A DNA stretch of 13,892 nucleotides from Betaproteobacteria bacterium (GCA_028871775.1 JAGWMH010000019.1:1-13892), one strand, 5' to 3'; shown: positions 1 through 6,853, numbered from the stretch's first letter. Translations and numbers: made by a program. The notes: a model not told the origin generated them from the letters alone.

Positions 1-1
1 A

Positions 2-790
2 GCGGAAATTGTCTTGCCTGTTTTTGACGGTAAGCTTGCGGTACAGGATTTTCATTTGCACAATGAGGGAGGTGAGTGGCAGTGGGGTTTTTCCGGTACG
101 CTGTCACCGGTTTCCATGCAGAAACTCAGTGCAGCGCTGCACTGGCCTGAAATGTACGGCGCGCTTTCGGGCAGAATTCCCAAGGTGAGCTTTCGGGACA
201 AAATGCTGCTGGTGGATGGCGCACTGCTGTTCCGCGTGTTCGATGGCACGGTGGTGGTCAATCGTATCGAGCTGTTCGATCCGTTCGGGCGCATGCCGCG
301 TCTTTCCGGCAACCTGGATATGCGTGAGCTGGATCTTGATTTGCTTACGCGCACTTTTTCTTTCGGTAATATCCAGGGGCGCATTGATCTCAGCGTGAAT
401 GGCCTGGAGTTGGTGAATTGGCAGCCGGTGAGCTTTGATGCGAAACTGGCGAGCAGCCCCGGCGAATATCGCAAGAGGATCAGCCAGAAAGCGGTGCAGA
501 ACATTTCCGCGCTGGGCGGCGCGGGTGGGGCTGCCGCACTGCAGCGCAGCTATATGCGCATCTTCGAAAGCTTCGGATATAGCCGTATCGGCCTGAGTTG
601 CGTGCTGCGCAACGATGTGTGCACGATGGATGGAGTGGAAGGCCGTGGCAGCGGGGCCTACACGATAGTAAAAGGCGGCGGCATTCCAGCCATCAATGTG
701 TTGGGCTACAATCACAGGGTTGGCTGGCAGGAGTTGTTGACGCGCCTGAAGCGCGTTTTGCAGGATAATATGCAGGCAGTAGTCAAATAG
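2..790 (+). CDS. ydbH: YdbH-family intermembrane lipid-transport protein, C-terminal part (5' end outside window)
   Basis: The reading frame is open from the first bases of the window, so this is the last 262 residues of a longer protein; E. coli YdbH is roughly 880 residues. The visible part is rich in alternating hydrophobic/polar strands, with no membrane segment and no enzyme motif, as expected for the periplasmic beta-groove of an AsmA/TamB-like bridge. The conserved C-terminal region (about residues 170-262) includes FGYSRIGLSCVLRNDVC and a glycine-rich GAYTIVKGGGIP stretch. In E. coli, YdbH, TamB and YhdP move phospholipids between inner and outer membrane, and YdbH works with lipoprotein YnbE and periplasmic YdbL. 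The next two genes are the counterparts of these partners, which strongly supports the call. The stop codon overlaps the ribosome-binding site of the next gene. Confidence 0.8.
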   Translation, partial: AEIVLPVFDGKLAVQDFHLHNEGGEWQWGFSGTLSPVSMQKLSAALHWPEMYGALSGRIPKVSFRDKMLLVDGALLFRVFDGTVVVNRIELFDPFGRMPRLSGNLDMRELDLDLLTRTFSFGNIQGRIDLSVNGLELVNWQPVSFDAKLASSPGEYRKRISQKAVQNISALGGAGGAAALQRSYMRIFESFGYSRIGLSCVLRNDVCTMDGVEGRGSGAYTIVKGGGIPAINVLGYNHRVGWQELLTRLKRVLQDNMQAVVK

Positions 791-799
791 GGAGTTACG

Positions 800-1012
800 A
801 TGAAAAATACGTGGATCGCACTGCCCTTGGCAGGGGTGGCATTGAGCGCCTGTGTCACCATCAATATTTATTTTCCGGCTGCGGCGGCTGAAAAAGCAGC
901 AGACAAGATTATCGACGAAGTGTGGCAAAGCCAGAAGACCGATAAGCCTTCGCTTAAAGAAAACGAGGGCAAGCCCGGCACGCATGGTACCAAAAAGGAG
1001 GAGGTGAAATGA
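800..1012 (+). CDS. ynbE: Small YnbE-like outer-membrane lipoprotein
   Basis: This is a 70-residue lipoprotein precursor. A short basic start (MKNTW) and a hydrophobic stretch lead to the lipobox LSAC, with lipidated Cys18. The mature start reads CVTINIYFP, a probable beta-strand, followed by an Ala/Lys-rich helix (AAAAEKAADKIIDEVWQ) and a charged Lys/Glu-rich tail. In E. coli, YnbE is a small outer-membrane lipoprotein that bridges to the C-terminus of YdbH by stacking beta-strands. The ITIN-type strand right after the lipidated Cys and the position between ydbH and ydbL support the same role here. The helix and charged tail differ from E. coli YnbE, so this is a divergent form and the symbol rests mainly on context. 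The start is set by AGGGAG at 789-794; the TGA overlaps the next ATG. Confidence 0.72.
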   Translation: MKNTWIALPLAGVALSACVTINIYFPAAAAEKAADKIIDEVWQSQKTDKPSLKENEGKPGTHGTKKEEVK

Positions 1013-1425
1013 ATTACCTGATCAAGTTCTGGTTTGCGTTGTTGGTACTATGTGTTTCCGCTGCTGCATTTGCCCAGGCAGATATTGAAGTCAACACGCC
1101 CGGCGTTGCCGCCCTGAAGCAGTCCATGCAGGCGCGGCATGCGCAGCTGGCCGCATTTTATGCCAGCGGGGCAGTGGGGCTGACTGCCGATGGCCTGGTT
1201 ACCTTGCGCGATGCCAGTGCTGTGCCGCTCTCTGCGCGTCAGACGGTAAATGGCCTGGTGGCTGCGGAGAATCAGGATCGCAAAGCGCTGTACGCCGAAA
1301 TTGCGCGTGCCAATGGCCATCCGGAATGGGAGTCTGAAATCAAGAATACCTTTGCGCAACGCTGGATACAGCGCGCGCAACCCGGTTGGTGGGTGCAGTC
1401 GGCTGGCGGCTGGACACGAAAGTAA
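1009..1425 (+). CDS. ydbL: YdbL family periplasmic protein (DUF1318)
   Basis: This 138-residue protein has a Sec signal peptide (residues 1-22, probable cut after AAAFA) and a DUF1318 domain over the rest. The C-terminus, with EIARANGHPEW, WIQRAQPGWWVQ and the final GGWTRK, closely follows the family pattern; E. coli YdbL ends with AKPGEYVQGINGQWLRK. YdbL acts in the periplasm as an accessory factor of the YdbH-YnbE lipid bridge. The start overlaps the stop of the upstream lipoprotein gene (ATGA), so translation is probably coupled. A very strong purine tract, AAGGAGGAGG at 995-1004, offers two registers of Shine-Dalgarno pairing. No clear terminator follows directly. The function comes from the E. 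coli system and is inferred here. Confidence 0.85.
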   Translation: MNYLIKFWFALLVLCVSAAAFAQADIEVNTPGVAALKQSMQARHAQLAAFYASGAVGLTADGLVTLRDASAVPLSARQTVNGLVAAENQDRKALYAEIARANGHPEWESEIKNTFAQRWIQRAQPGWWVQSAGGWTRK

Positions 1426-1479
1426 AAGGGTGTTCAAACCAAAATCTTGTCGCCATATTGTGCTCGAAAAAACTTGTTT

Positions 1480-1514
1480 GCATAGTGCACTCTATGCGGC
1501 GCTGCGCTTTTTTT
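1480..1514 (+). terminator. Possible hairpin and T-run between ydbL and the exonuclease gene
   Basis: GCATAG (1480-1485) and CTATGC (1492-1497) form a perfect 6-bp stem with a 6-base loop. Seven Ts follow at 1508-1514, ten bases after the stem. The gap makes it an atypical intrinsic terminator, and the dyad could equally be an operator ahead of the next operon. The rest of 1426-1563 shows no gene and no convincing promoter. Confidence 0.3.
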
Positions 1515-1563
1515 GCACGCCGCGCCGGCTTGGCAACTTGATTGCTTAGTTGCCTTTCTATAT

Positions 1564-2352
1564 ATGGCTCCCACTCTCGTTTTTGACATCGAAACCATCC
1601 CCGACATCGCCGGGCTGCGCGCCTTGCATGAGCTGGACAGCGCAGTGAGCGACGCGGATGTGGCGGAGATGGCGTTCCAGATGCGCCGCCAGAAGACGGG
1701 CAGCGATTTCCTGCCGCATCACCTGCAGCGCGTCGCGGCGATCTCCTGCGTCCTGCGTGAAGGCGAGAACTTCAAGGTGTGGACACTGGGCGAGATGGAC
1801 GAGGACGAAGGCAGCATCATCCAGCGTTTCTTCGACGGCATCGAAAAGTACACGCCGCAACTGGTGTCATGGAACGGCGGCGGTTTCGATCTGCCGGTGC
1901 TGCACTACCGCGGCCTGATCCATGGCGTGCAGTGCGCGCGCTACTGGGACATGGGCGAGGACGATAAGGATTTCAAGTGGAACAACTACATCAGCCGCTA
2001 CCACACACGCCACCTCGACCTGATGGACTTGCTCGCGCTTTACACTGGGCGCGCCAACGCGCCGCTGGACGATCTCGCGAGGCTGATCGGTTTTCCAGGC
2101 AAGCTGGGCATGGACGGCAGCAAGGTATGGGAGGCGTATCAGCAGGGCAGGCTGAACGAGATCCGCAATTACTGCGAGACCGACGTGGTGAATACCTGGC
2201 TGGTATTTGCGCGTTTCCAGTTAATGCGCGGCCAATTCACAAAGGCACGCTACCAGCAGGAGTTGGAGCTGGTGCGCAGCATCTTGGATAAATCCGATGA
2301 GCCGCACTGGCGCGAATTCCTCGCGCAGTGGCCTGACAAGAAAACCGCATGA
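1564..2352 (+). CDS. Predicted 3'-5' exonuclease, PolB-like (DEDDy)
   Basis: This 262-residue protein consists of one DEDD-superfamily exonuclease domain of the 'predicted PolB-like 3'-5' exonuclease' family (PF10108 type). Motif I is VFDIETIPD with D8 and E10. Motif II is [12 protein letters not shown] with D109. Motif III is [11 protein letters not shown] with Y203 and D207, making it the DEDDy subclass. The four acidic residues bind the two metal ions that hydrolyse a DNA or RNA 3' end; the natural substrate of this family is not established. The frame stays open upstream to a TTG at 1513, but the ATG at 1564 gives the usual family start just before the first beta-strand. No good Shine-Dalgarno precedes it. 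The stop overlaps the rlmD start by 4 bases. Confidence 0.88.
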   Translation: MAPTLVFDIETIPDIAGLRALHELDSAVSDADVAEMAFQMRRQKTGSDFLPHHLQRVAAISCVLREGENFKVWTLGEMDEDEGSIIQRFFDGIEKYTPQLVSWNGGGFDLPVLHYRGLIHGVQCARYWDMGEDDKDFKWNNYISRYHTRHLDLMDLLALYTGRANAPLDDLARLIGFPGKLGMDGSKVWEAYQQGRLNEIRNYCETDVVNTWLVFARFQLMRGQFTKARYQQELELVRSILDKSDEPHWREFLAQWPDKKTA

Positions 2353-3650
2353 ATCCGGTAATCGTTGAATCGCTCGACCAGGAAGGTCGGGGCATCGCGC
2401 ATGCCGACGGCAAGGTGATTTTTATCGAGGGCGCATTGCCGGGCGAGCGCGTTACCTATTCCTCGTATCGCAAAAAACCCAGCTATGAGCAGGCGCAAGT
2501 TGGCCAGATACTGAAACAGACTTTCATGCGGGTGCAGCCGAAGTGCGCGCATTTTGGCGTGTGCGGCGGCTGCTCCATGCAGCATCTGGAGGCGCGTGCG
2601 CAGGTCGCCGTCAAGCAGCGCGTGCTGGAAGACAACCTGGAGCGCATCGGCAAGGTCAAAGCCGAAACCATGCTGCCGCCGATCTACGGACAGGCCTGGG
2701 GCTATCGCCAGCGCGCGCGGCTGTCGGTGCGGCATGTGCTGAAGAAAGGCAAGACGCTGGTAGGCTTCCGCGAGAAGAACGGCAAGTATGTGGCGGACAT
2801 GCGGCATTGCGAAATCCTGCCGCCCAGGATTGCCAGCCTGCTGCCGCTGCTGGGGGAGTTGAATGAGAGTTTCACTATCCGCGATGCGTTGCCGCAAATC
2901 GAGGTGGCGCTTGGCGAGCATGTGGATGTGCTGGTGCTGCGCATCCTGCATGCGCTCTCGCCAGCTGACGAAGTGGCGATCAAACAATTTGCCGATACCC
3001 ACCAGGTGCAGTTCTGGCTGCAAACCAAAGGGCCGGAAACGGTGGTGCCGTTCTACCCGCTGGACGCGCCGCCGCTGACTTACAGCCTGCCTGAATTCGG
3101 CATCACCATGCCGTTTGCACCGACCGAATTTACCCAGGTGAATAACGAAATGAACCGGCTGATGGTCAGCCGCGCCATGCGCCTGCTCGATCCGCAGCCG
3201 GGCGAACGCATCGCCGATTTCTTCTGCGGCCTGGGCAACTTCACCCTGCCGATTGCGCGCAGCGGCGCGCAGGTGTTGGGTGTTGAGGGCAGCGCCGCGC
3301 TAGTGAAACGCGCCGGGCAGAATGCCAAATACAACGGTTTGTCCGGCAACTCGGAATTCAGGGCGATGAATTTATTCGGGATGGATGAAGCAGCTCTTGC
3401 CCAACTCGGCTCGTTCGACAAGTGGCTGGTCGATCCGCCGCGCGATGGCGCAGTCGAACTGATGAAATCCATCAGCGCCGAAACCGCACCGCGCCGTATC
3501 GTCTATGTCTCGTGCAGCCCGTCCACGCTGGCGCGCGATGCGGCGGTGCTGGTGCATGTGAAAGGCTACACACTGAAAGCGGCGGGAGTGATGAACATGT
3601 TTCCGCATACTTCGCATGTGGAATCGATTGCGGTGTTCGACCGGCCATGA
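2349..3650 (+). CDS. rlmD: 23S rRNA (uracil-1939-C5)-methyltransferase RlmD
   Basis: This 433-residue enzyme, the same length as E. coli RlmD (RumA), uses S-adenosylmethionine to make m5U1939 in 23S rRNA. An N-terminal TRAM-like RNA-binding domain covers about residues 1-55. The [4Fe-4S] cysteines are C66, C72 and C75 ([10 protein letters not shown]) plus C154 (MRHCEIL). SAM motif I is [13 protein letters not shown] (289-301) and the catalytic loop is DPPRDGA (362-368). The nucleophile is C389 in [12 protein letters not shown] and the probable general base is E424 in HVESIAVF; both match the E. coli numbering. RlmD fits better than the paralogue RlmC because of the TRAM domain and length. The start overlaps the exonuclease stop (ATGA), and the stop overlaps the rhodanese start in the same way. 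Confidence 0.95.
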   Translation: MNPVIVESLDQEGRGIAHADGKVIFIEGALPGERVTYSSYRKKPSYEQAQVGQILKQTFMRVQPKCAHFGVCGGCSMQHLEARAQVAVKQRVLEDNLERIGKVKAETMLPPIYGQAWGYRQRARLSVRHVLKKGKTLVGFREKNGKYVADMRHCEILPPRIASLLPLLGELNESFTIRDALPQIEVALGEHVDVLVLRILHALSPADEVAIKQFADTHQVQFWLQTKGPETVVPFYPLDAPPLTYSLPEFGITMPFAPTEFTQVNNEMNRLMVSRAMRLLDPQPGERIADFFCGLGNFTLPIARSGAQVLGVEGSAALVKRAGQNAKYNGLSGNSEFRAMNLFGMDEAALAQLGSFDKWLVDPPRDGAVELMKSISAETAPRRIVYVSCSPSTLARDAAVLVHVKGYTLKAAGVMNMFPHTSHVESIAVFDRP

Positions 3651-4117
3651 GCCGCTACGATGACCTGGTGGCCGAGGCGCTCGCGCGCGTGAAAGAGATC
3701 ATGCCGTGGGATTTGAGCCGGTCACTCGCGGCAGGGAGCAAGCCGATCCTGCTCGATGTGCGCGAACCGGCAGAGTTCGCCATGCTGCGCATCCCGGGCT
3801 CGATCAACGTGCCGCGCGGCGTGCTGGAGCAATCCTGCGAATGGGATTACGACGAGACCGTGCCGGAGCTGGCCGCCGGGCGCGAACAGGAGATCGTGGT
3901 GATCTGCCGTTCCGGCAACCGCTCGGTGCTCGCCGCCGACATGATGCAGCGGATGGGGTTCGCCAACGTGGTCTCGCTCAAGACCGGCGTGCGCGGCTGG
4001 AACGACTTCGAGCAGTTGCTGGTGGATGCTGCGGGAAATAGAGTGGATGGCGACAGTGCGGCGGAACAGCTTGCGCCGCATTTGCGCCCGGAGCAGCGCA
4101 AGCCGAAAGTCTCTTGA
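3647..4117 (+). CDS. Single-domain rhodanese-like sulfurtransferase
   Basis: This 156-residue protein has one rhodanese domain from about residue 22 to 127. Hallmarks are [24 protein letters not shown] and the active-site loop CRSGNRS, with catalytic C87 that would carry a persulfide. The domain ends with [16 protein letters not shown]. There is no signal peptide, so it is cytoplasmic. The six-residue active-site loop is typical of sulfur-carrying rhodaneses rather than Cdc25-type phosphatases; donor and acceptor cannot be told from sequence. The frame extends upstream inside rlmD, but the ATG at 3647 overlaps the rlmD stop (ATGA) and begins the conserved part. The last 30 residues are a charged, probably disordered tail. 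It is the last gene of the operon and is followed by a strong terminator. Confidence 0.9.
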   Translation: MSRYDDLVAEALARVKEIMPWDLSRSLAAGSKPILLDVREPAEFAMLRIPGSINVPRGVLEQSCEWDYDETVPELAAGREQEIVVICRSGNRSVLAADMMQRMGFANVVSLKTGVRGWNDFEQLLVDAAGNRVDGDSAAEQLAPHLRPEQRKPKVS

Positions 4118-4170
4118 TTAATCCATTCAGGACAATACGAGATTCAGCCTATGCAGTTTTCCCGGCAAAC

Positions 4171-4202
4171 AAAAAGCCCGGCACTTTCGTACCGGGCTTT
4201 TT
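4171..4202. terminator. Bidirectional rho-independent terminator
   Basis: AAAAAGCCCGG (4171-4181) and CCGGGCTTTTT (4192-4202) are perfectly complementary and enclose a 10-base loop that can pair partly. Reading rightward, the hairpin ends in five Ts; reading leftward, it also ends in five Us. It can therefore stop both the rhodanese operon (+) and the convergent cold-shock gene (-). Confidence 0.92.
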
Positions 4203-4219
4203 ACCAACTCAAGAGCCGA

Positions 4220-4423
4220 TTAAGGGGCCTGGATGTTGGATGCTTGCTTGCCCTTGGGACCTTGCACTATATCGAAGGTAACCTTTTGACCTTCTTTGAG
4301 TGTCTTGAAACCGTTCATATTGATTGCGGAAAAGTGCGCGAACAAATCTTCGCTGCCATCATCGGGAGTGACAAAACCAAAACCCTTTGCATCGTTAAAC
4401 CATTTAACTGTACCAACTGCCAT
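4220..4423 (-). CDS. cspA: CspA-family cold-shock protein
   Basis: This 67-residue protein is a complete cold-shock domain and nothing else. It begins [18 protein letters not shown], with RNP1 KGFGFV (residues 13-18), RNP2-like DLFAHF (26-31) and the family end KGKQASNIQ. Such proteins bind single-stranded RNA and DNA as five-stranded beta-barrels and melt RNA structure; cold induction is common but not universal in the family, so the exact paralogue is uncertain. A good Shine-Dalgarno, AAGGAAG at 4431-4437, lies 7 bases before the ATG. The leader appears to be about 100 nt and contains a small hairpin, as in many csp genes. It shares its terminator with the facing rhodanese operon. Confidence 0.95.
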   Translation of the reverse strand: MAVGTVKWFNDAKGFGFVTPDDGSEDLFAHFSAINMNGFKTLKEGQKVTFDIVQGPKGKQASNIQAP

Positions 4424-4448
4424 GTGATTACTTCCTTATTAAAAATAA

Positions 4449-4463
4449 CGGGAAAAACTCCCG
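4449..4463 (-). promoter_or_regulatory. Hairpin in the cspA leader
   Basis: CGGGA (4449-4453) and TCCCG (4459-4463) form a 5-bp stem with a 5-base loop, 11 bases upstream of the Shine-Dalgarno. Leaders of csp genes often fold to control translation with temperature. The role here is inferred only from position. Confidence 0.35.
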
Positions 4464-4536
4464 CAGAACTATTTGAATCGAAGATTGCACATGGAAAACC
4501 AGTACTGCAAGGACTTTGAATCAAACGCCAGTGTGC

Positions 4537-4566
4537 GTTGTACGCTGGTATGGCTGATATAGTCAA
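4537..4566 (-). promoter_or_regulatory. Sigma70-type promoter of the cold-shock gene
   Basis: On the minus strand, TTGACT (4566-4561, 5 of 6 to consensus) is followed after 18 bases by TACAAC (4542-4537, 4 of 6). An A/T-rich stretch (about 4567-4592) sits upstream like an UP element. The transcript would start near 4530, giving a leader of about 107 nt, typical of cspA-like genes. An imperfect dyad at 4528-4548 (CCAG...CTGG) overlaps the -10 box. Confidence 0.55.
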
Positions 4567-4569
4567 GCG

Positions 4570-4870
4570 AATTCATAAACAAATATAAAGTGCGCGCCGG
4601 AACCGTCAATGAGCAAATGGTGTCACGGCTGTTGGTTTCGTGCGGCCAAGAAAAGCGCCACGGGGCGAAAAGCAACCCTGCCCTGTCATTCCGGGGCATC
4701 GGCATGGCCAACCTGCGAGTCACCGTCAGCACCGCCTGCGGCGGCAAGGTCGCGCTGCCGGAAGACATGATGGTCCACCCATCACGGTGCGGCGACGGAC
4801 TCGGCAGCGAACTGTTCATGGCCGCAACCCGACCGTCCGAACTATGCAGGAAAGCGGATGTACAAAGCAA
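4570..4870. other. Stretch without a recognisable gene
   Basis: Between the cspA promoter and the terminator of the BI-1/YccA gene lie about 300 GC-rich bases. Open frames exist on both strands (a plus frame from 4590 and a minus frame 4469-4870). Neither has a ribosome-binding site, recognisable domain or plausible start, and the plus frame simply runs on antisense to the next gene. It may be a decayed gene or a noncoding spacer. Confidence 0.4.
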
Positions 4871-4872
4871 AA

Positions 4873-4890
4873 GGCGACCTTCCGGTCGCC
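4873..4890 (-). terminator. Rho-independent terminator of the BI-1/YccA gene
   Basis: GGCGACC (4873-4879) and GGTCGCC (4884-4890) form a perfect 7-bp stem with loop TTCC (GGAA in the transcript). On the minus strand it is followed by TTTTGCTTTG. It lies 24 bases past the stop codon of the gene that ends at 4914. Confidence 0.9.
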
Positions 4891-4913
4891 CTTGTTGTTG
4901 CTGCGGTAGTCGG

Positions 4914-5603
4914 TTAATCCCGCTCGCCGCTGAACGCCATCAGCAGGCTCAGCAGGTTGATAAACAGGTTGTAGATGTCCAGGTACAGCGCCAGCGTGGC
5001 CATCACATAGTTGGTCTCGCCGCCATGCACGATGCGGCTCACGTCGAACAGGATATAGGCCGAGAAGATCATCACGGCAATCGCGGAGATGGTCAGCGAC
5101 AGGGCCGGTATCTGGAAGAAGATGTTGGCCAGCGACGCGACGATCAGCAGGATCAACCCGATGAACAAAAACTTGCCCATGAAACTGAAATCTTTCTTGG
5201 TGACGGTGGCGAGGGCCGCCAGGCTGCCGAAGATGATGCCGGTTCCGCCCGCAGCCATGCCCACCAGTTGCGCGCCGTTTTTCAGGTGCAGCGCCACTTG
5301 CAGGATGGGGCCGAGGAAGACGCCCATTACGAGGGTGAAACCCAGCAGCGCCGCGATGCCCCACGCGCTGTCGCGCAGTGTGGTGACGGCGAACATCAGG
5401 CCCATCATTGCGCCGAACATCAGCAGCGCTCCGATGACCGGGTGTTGAGCCATGAAAGAGAAATTGATGGACGTGCCGATGATCGCGCCGATGACTGTCG
5501 GGATCATGGTGAGAGCCAGCATCAAATAGGTATTGCGCAGTACCTTGTTCTGCCCGAGTGCGAGCGAGCCGGGTTGCGTAATGACTTGAGATTCGTATTG
5601 CAT
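4914..5603 (-). CDS. Bax inhibitor-1/YccA family membrane protein
   Basis: This 229-residue inner-membrane protein has about seven hydrophobic helices after a polar N-terminal tail (residues 1-20) like that of YccA. The family signature lies near the C-terminus: SAYILFDVSRIVHGG (181-195) and YVMATLALYLDIYNLFINLL (199-218). D187 and D209 are candidates for the conserved aspartate pair that gates Ca2+ leak in the bacterial homologue YetJ. In E. coli, YccA binds the FtsH protease and slows degradation of membrane substrates such as SecY; whether this paralogue does so is not visible. GGAGGAAAC just before the ATG sets the start. The gene is monocistronic, with its own terminator downstream. Confidence 0.93.
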   Translation of the reverse strand: MQYESQVITQPGSLALGQNKVLRNTYLMLALTMIPTVIGAIIGTSINFSFMAQHPVIGALLMFGAMMGLMFAVTTLRDSAWGIAALLGFTLVMGVFLGPILQVALHLKNGAQLVGMAAGGTGIIFGSLAALATVTKKDFSFMGKFLFIGLILLIVASLANIFFQIPALSLTISAIAVMIFSAYILFDVSRIVHGGETNYVMATLALYLDIYNLFINLLSLLMAFSGERD

Positions 5604-5644
5604 GTTTCCTCCAGAGGGATGCGGTTAAACAACAGCGGGACGTA

Positions 5645-5673
5645 AGACTACAGAAGCAGGGTGAAAGTTGCAA
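5645..5673 (-). promoter_or_regulatory. Possible promoter of the BI-1/YccA gene
   Basis: On the minus strand, TTGCAA (5673-5668) is followed after 17 bases by TAGTCT (5650-5645). Both boxes are weak matches, but spacing and position (start near 5638, leader about 35 nt) fit. Confidence 0.28.
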
Positions 5674-5720
5674 TGGGGGATGTATTTTCGCGCCACTTTA
5701 AGCGCCGCCAGGATTTCAAG

Positions 5721-5726
5721 TATCAT
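5721..5726 (+). promoter_or_regulatory. -10 box of the tRNA-Ser gene
   Basis: TATCAT (5 of 6 to consensus) lies 12 bases before the mature tRNA 5' end. It is followed by a GC-rich discriminator (ACGCGC), a feature of stringently controlled stable-RNA promoters. The -35 region (TTTAAG, 18 bases upstream) is poor. Confidence 0.45.
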
Positions 5727-5738
5727 ACGCGCTTCTTG

Positions 5739-5828
5739 GGAAGCTTGGCCGAGCGGTTGAAGGCACCGGTCTTGAAAACCGGCAAGGGTTCGCGCCCTTC
5801 GTGAGTTCGAATCTCACAGCTTCCGCCA
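5739..5828 (+). tRNA. tRNA-Ser (anticodon UGA, reads UCA)
   Basis: This is a 90-nt class II tRNA. Acceptor stem GGAAGCT (5739-5745) pairs with AGCTTCC (5818-5824), followed by discriminator G and an encoded CCA (5826-5828). The D-arm carries GGCCGAGCGGTTGAAGGC. The anticodon stem is CCGGT/ACCGG and the loop CTTGAAA has TGA at 5773-5775. A long variable arm (AAGGG/CCCTT, 5784-5799) is the serine identity feature, and the T-arm contains TTCGAATC. No second copy of the 3' end is present in the window, so there is no sign of an integrated element here. Confidence 0.97.
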
Positions 5829-6040
5829 GATTAAGTGTTTCAACTCATCCAGCTCCATACACAAAACCCGCAAAAGTCGTTGAGATACACGGGTGTTTTG
5901 AGGGCAAGCAATGGGCTGTATTACGGTGAACACATGAAATTTTGCGGGCCGCACATCATGCCACTCGCACGGCAAGTTCTGGACGTAGTGGCGGGACTGC
6001 GCCTGCTTGCCGGCCATGGTTGGCATTTATGAGGCAAGTT

Positions 6041-6853
6041 ATGGGCAACGGAACAACGGGAGTTTTTTTCAGATTAATTTTAGCCACTGTTTTCCTTGTG
6101 GCCAGTGCAGCGGCACAGGCAGGTTTTCAGGAAGGAATGAAAGCTTACGTAGCCGGCAATTACCCCGTCGCGCTGAGAGAATTCAAGGCGCTAGCAATCA
6201 AGGGCAATGCAGCAGCACAGTTCTGGCTCGGGTGGATGTACAACGATGGGAATGGTGTGCCGCAGGACTACCAGCTGGCCATGTTGTGGTACCGCAAGGC
6301 GGCTGATCAGGGGCATATGGAGGCGCAGTTTTTCCTCGCGGAAATGTACGACAAAGGGCATGGCGTGCCGCAGGATTACCCCCAGGCAGCGGCGTGGTAC
6401 CGCAAGGCGGCCGTGCAGAATTCGGCGATAGCGCAGCATCGCCTTGGGGTGATGTACGCTTACGGGCTGGGTGTGCCGCAGGATGACCAGCAGGCTGTGT
6501 CATGGTATCGCAAGGCAGCCGAACAGGGGAATATGGAGGCGCAGTTCAATCTTGGCGCGATGTATCGCCAGGGGAAGGGTGTTCCGCAGGACTATACGGA
6601 AGCCATGTCGTGGTATCTCAAGGCAGCCGAACAGGGGAACGTGAAAGCGCTGTTCAATCTTGGGGAGATGTACTACCAGGGGACCGGTGTGCCACAGGAT
6701 TTGGTGCAAGCGTATAAGTGGCTAAGTGTGGCTGCAATTGCAGGCCATGAAGAGGCTGTAAAGAGAATGCAGATCGTTGAGCCCAGGATGACCCCCAAGG
6801 AAATCGGGGAGGCGCAGGCACTGGCACAGGAGTGGCTGGCGAGGCACAAGTGA
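6041..6853 (+). CDS. Secreted Sel1-repeat (TPR-like) protein
   Basis: This 270-residue protein has a signal peptide (hydrophobic VFFRLILATVFLVASAAA, cut probably after AQA at residue 27). Five Sel1-like repeats of exactly 36 residues follow, each with the core A-x-LG-x-MY-x-x-G-x-GVPQD-x-x-A-x-x-WY-KAA; VPQD recurs at residues 73, 109, 145, 181 and 217. The repeats stack as alpha-solenoids that bind proteins, usually as scaffolds in the envelope. The partner cannot be predicted. A C-terminal helix (MTPKEIGEAQALAQEWL) is common in this class. I chose the ATG at 6041 for the GAGG at 6031-6034; an in-frame ATG at 6029 and a TTG at 5942 are less likely. The gene ends only 10 bases from the facing queD stop. 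Confidence 0.88.
   Translation: MGNGTTGVFFRLILATVFLVASAAAQAGFQEGMKAYVAGNYPVALREFKALAIKGNAAAQFWLGWMYNDGNGVPQDYQLAMLWYRKAADQGHMEAQFFLAEMYDKGHGVPQDYPQAAAWYRKAAVQNSAIAQHRLGVMYAYGLGVPQDDQQAVSWYRKAAEQGNMEAQFNLGAMYRQGKGVPQDYTEAMSWYLKAAEQGNVKALFNLGEMYYQGTGVPQDLVQAYKWLSVAAIAGHEEAVKRMQIVEPRMTPKEIGEAQALAQEWLARHK

Noticed and set aside
104..985. 293-codon minus-strand ORF over ydbH
   Set aside because: Antisense shadow; His/Gln/Arg-rich composition, no domain, and it opposes a coherent ydbH-ynbE-ydbL cluster.
1539..1567. TTGATT-N17-TATATG as a promoter for the exonuclease operon
   Set aside because: The -10 box would overlap the start codon, so the transcript would begin inside the gene.
4469..4870. 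133-codon minus-strand ORF upstream of cspA
   Set aside because: No ribosome-binding site or domain, and it would run through the cspA promoter and leader and start inside the spacer after yccA.
4590..5645. 351-codon plus-strand ORF antisense to the BI-1/YccA gene
   Set aside because: Gln/Asp/His-rich shadow translation of a real membrane-protein gene with domain signature, ribosome-binding site and terminator.
5862..5910. CAAAACCCG / CGGGTGTTTTG inverted repeat after the tRNA gene
   Set aside because: Long loop and a 2-base bulge make it a poor terminator or operator.
5814..6026. 70-codon minus-strand ORF ending in the tRNA-Ser 3' end, considered as an integrase remnant
   Set aside because: No tyrosine-recombinase motif, no second copy of the tRNA end in the window, and its last codons are simply antisense tRNA.
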